Source of the DNA: Armatimonadota bacterium
GTDB lineage: Bacteria > Armatimonadota > Fimbriimonadia > Fimbriimonadales > ATM1
Direction: 5' to 3'
NCBI GenBank assembly: GCA_013816225.1
Contig: JACDEQ010000086.1
Location: 1 to 8,174 of the forward strand
DNA: 8,174 bases
Shown: one piece after another, positions 7,310 through 8,174 of the stretch
How the letters are laid out: every line of letters starts with the position of its first letter
Position numbering within the stretch: the first letter of the stretch is position 1
The notes under the pieces: model-generated
Told to the model about the DNA's origin: nothing
Databases searched by the model: none
The model's input: only the letters and a program-made list of their open reading frames with translations
Made by a program: the position numbers and the translations under genes

Positions 7310-7379
7310 GGGCGCGCCGTCGAGCGGGACCACGTGGCCGGCGGTGTATTCCTGCAATCCAATCTTTCCGGTGGAGTAG

Positions 7380-7400
7380 CCGATGTGAGGGTGACGTGTG
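7380..7400 (+). repeat. 21-nt repeat word, copy downstream of the restriction cassette
   Basis: Second copy of the word at 2813-2833, 18 of 21 bases the same and in the same orientation. It runs straight into GTGCCAC (7398-7404), the reverse complement of the GTGGCAC that opens stem-loop unit A. The two words therefore sit beside the same kind of palindrome on both sides of the cassette, arguing for a shared dispersed repeat family. Confidence 0.45.
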
Positions 7401-7423
7401 CCACGGATGAGCGGCCCGCTTAC
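7398..7423 (-). repeat. Degenerate palindrome related to the REP-like units
   Basis: AGCGG-C-CCGCT (7410-7420) is a near-perfect palindrome. Read on the minus strand the stretch begins GTAAGCGGGCCGCTCATCC and ends GTGGCAC; it thus contains GTAAGCG and GTGGCAC, both also found in the arms of units A and B at 2491-2806, though in a different order. It may be a decayed or rearranged member. The matches are short, so relation is tentative. Confidence 0.3.
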
Positions 7424-7685
7424 TCCCAAACGAAATGGACTTCATGCTGCTCGTCCGTGTGTCGGGCTTTCATCTCATTTCTTTATTGGGCGATTCTGCG
7501 CCATCTCTCTTTCTCCACAATCGGAAACGCACCGACAAGCATCCGCAAACGCCACCTAATCTCGATCGTTCCAAAGGGAACCGAGCCAACCGGTACGGAC
7601 TTTCCTAAAACACCGCAAGTTCCCGAAATTACGAACAAAAAAATGAGCGGGAATATCAGAAATCAACGGGTGAAACCGTGCAGAC

Positions 7686-8174
7686 CTACTTCACAGTACC
7701 GATGACCGGAATATCGATCGTTGGATAGCGGTCGGAATCCGTTCTCACCGTCACCTTGCCGGGAATCGGGCCGGGCTTCGTCGGCTTCCCATTGATCACG
7801 ATGCGGTACCTGCGGTCGGAGTCGGCTTGCAACTTGGCTTCGATCGATTCGCCTTCTGCGGAAACTCCGATTACCTTGAACGGCTTGCTGGCGTGCTCCA
7901 CGATCACAGTCCGAGTAACCGACTGGCCGCTCACGACAACCCCGAAATATGCGGTTTTAGGTTGCGCGAAGATGCCCTTGTGGGTTTCGATCGTCACGTC
8001 GGCGTTGGGGTGTTTCTTAGAGTCGGTGAGGATAACGATCCGAACCCATTCGAGGCCCGCTCGGTAGTCCGTTGGAAATGTCACGCGCACGCGATAGCCG
8101 AGGCGTTTCTGCGGCGCGGGGCCGAAGAGCGGGTCGACGATCTCCTCGTTGAACGGCAGGACCTGCGTCCCCAC
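7686..8174 (-). CDS. DUF1573/Ig-like domain protein, C-terminal part
   Basis: 162 codons are visible, ending at a TAG (7688-7686); the N-terminus lies beyond the right edge, and the GTG at 8174 need not be the start. The sequence has two beta-sandwich-like segments, each closing on a pattern of strand, RTD or LTD, then short polar strand: VRIVILTDSKKHPNADVTIE and VTVRTDSDRYPTIDIPVIG. Between them FGVVVSGQSVTRTVIVEHAS and PFKVIGVSAEG resemble the second half of DUF1573 proteins, which are exported and common in Planctomycetota and related bacteria; their role is poorly known. No catalytic residues or membrane segment are seen in this part. It converges with res. The Ig-like fold is fairly sure, the DUF1573 assignment less so. 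Confidence 0.65.
   Translation of the reverse strand: MGTQVLPFNEEIVDPLFGPAPQKRLGYRVRVTFPTDYRAGLEWVRIVILTDSKKHPNADVTIETHKGIFAQPKTAYFGVVVSGQSVTRTVIVEHASKPFKVIGVSAEGESIEAKLQADSDRRYRIVINGKPTKPGPIPGKVTVRTDSDRYPTIDIPVIGTVK

Larger units (their letters stand above)
7310..7685. other. 376-bp region between convergent genes, no supported gene
   Basis: No complete gene is convincing here. The left third (to about 7430) is GC-rich and, on the minus strand, reads as the coding-like peptide HPHIGYSTGKIGLQEYTAGH (7342-7401), possibly a gene remnant. From about 7460 the DNA becomes richer in A+T. A small inverted repeat GTTCC-AAAG-GGAAC lies at 7568-7581, and seven A at 7637-7643 would be a T run on the minus strand, but no stem sits directly before it, so I call no terminator for either convergent gene. 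A plus-strand open frame from a GTG at 7334 to 7705 has no ribosome site, no recognisable domain and runs into the opposite gene. Confidence 0.5.

Noticed and set aside
7334..7705. Plus-strand frame of 123 codons starting with GTG
   Set aside because: No ribosome site, low-complexity and Ser/Thr/Pro-rich without a domain, and it overlaps the end of the DUF1573-like gene on the other strand.

Overview
The window looks like bacterial chromosome of moderately high GC: the gene lines I counted by hand run at about 57-67% G+C. Three proteins complete at their N-termini are small enzymes or exported proteins, and the intergenic DNA carries palindromic repeats. Exported NlpC/P60 and WD40 proteins, a GH20 glycosidase and a DUF1573-like protein would fit a free-living bacterium such as a member of Armatimonadota or Planctomycetota. 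That placement is only an impression; there is no rRNA or marker gene here to test it.

Layout. (1) 1-596, minus strand: N-terminal part of a GH20 family beta-N-acetylhexosaminidase-like enzyme, cut by the window edge. (2) 683-1621, plus: exported seven-bladed WD40 propeller. (3) 1659-2426, plus: secreted SH3-NlpC/P60 cell-wall peptidase with its own extended -10 promoter. (4) 2427-2897: 471 bp without a gene, holding two long stem-loops of one family in opposite orientation (a REP/BIME-like pair), smaller hairpins and the promoter of the next gene. (5) 2898-4721 and 4724-7309, plus: a complete-looking Type III restriction-modification system, with Mod (beta-class N6-adenine methyltransferase) and Res (SF2 helicase plus PD-ExK nuclease) only 2 nt apart. 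(6) 7310-7685: gene-poor DNA with a degenerate palindrome and a coding-like scrap on the minus strand. (7) 7686-8174, minus: C-terminal part of a DUF1573/Ig-like protein, convergent with res.

How they work together. Mod and Res form one functional unit: methylation of one strand of an asymmetric site protects the host, and the Mod-Res complex cuts unmodified DNA after ATP-driven translocation or sliding. The surrounding genes concern the envelope and sugar turnover and have no evident tie to it. The cassette is flanked by imperfect same-strand copies of a 21-nt word (2813-2833 and 7380-7400, 18/21 identical), and the target-recognition part of mod is poorer in G+C than the rest of the gene. 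Both fit a horizontally acquired, reshuffled defence module in an otherwise ordinary neighbourhood. I see no clearly new biochemical system. The most interesting material is the repeat family and the flanks of the restriction cassette.
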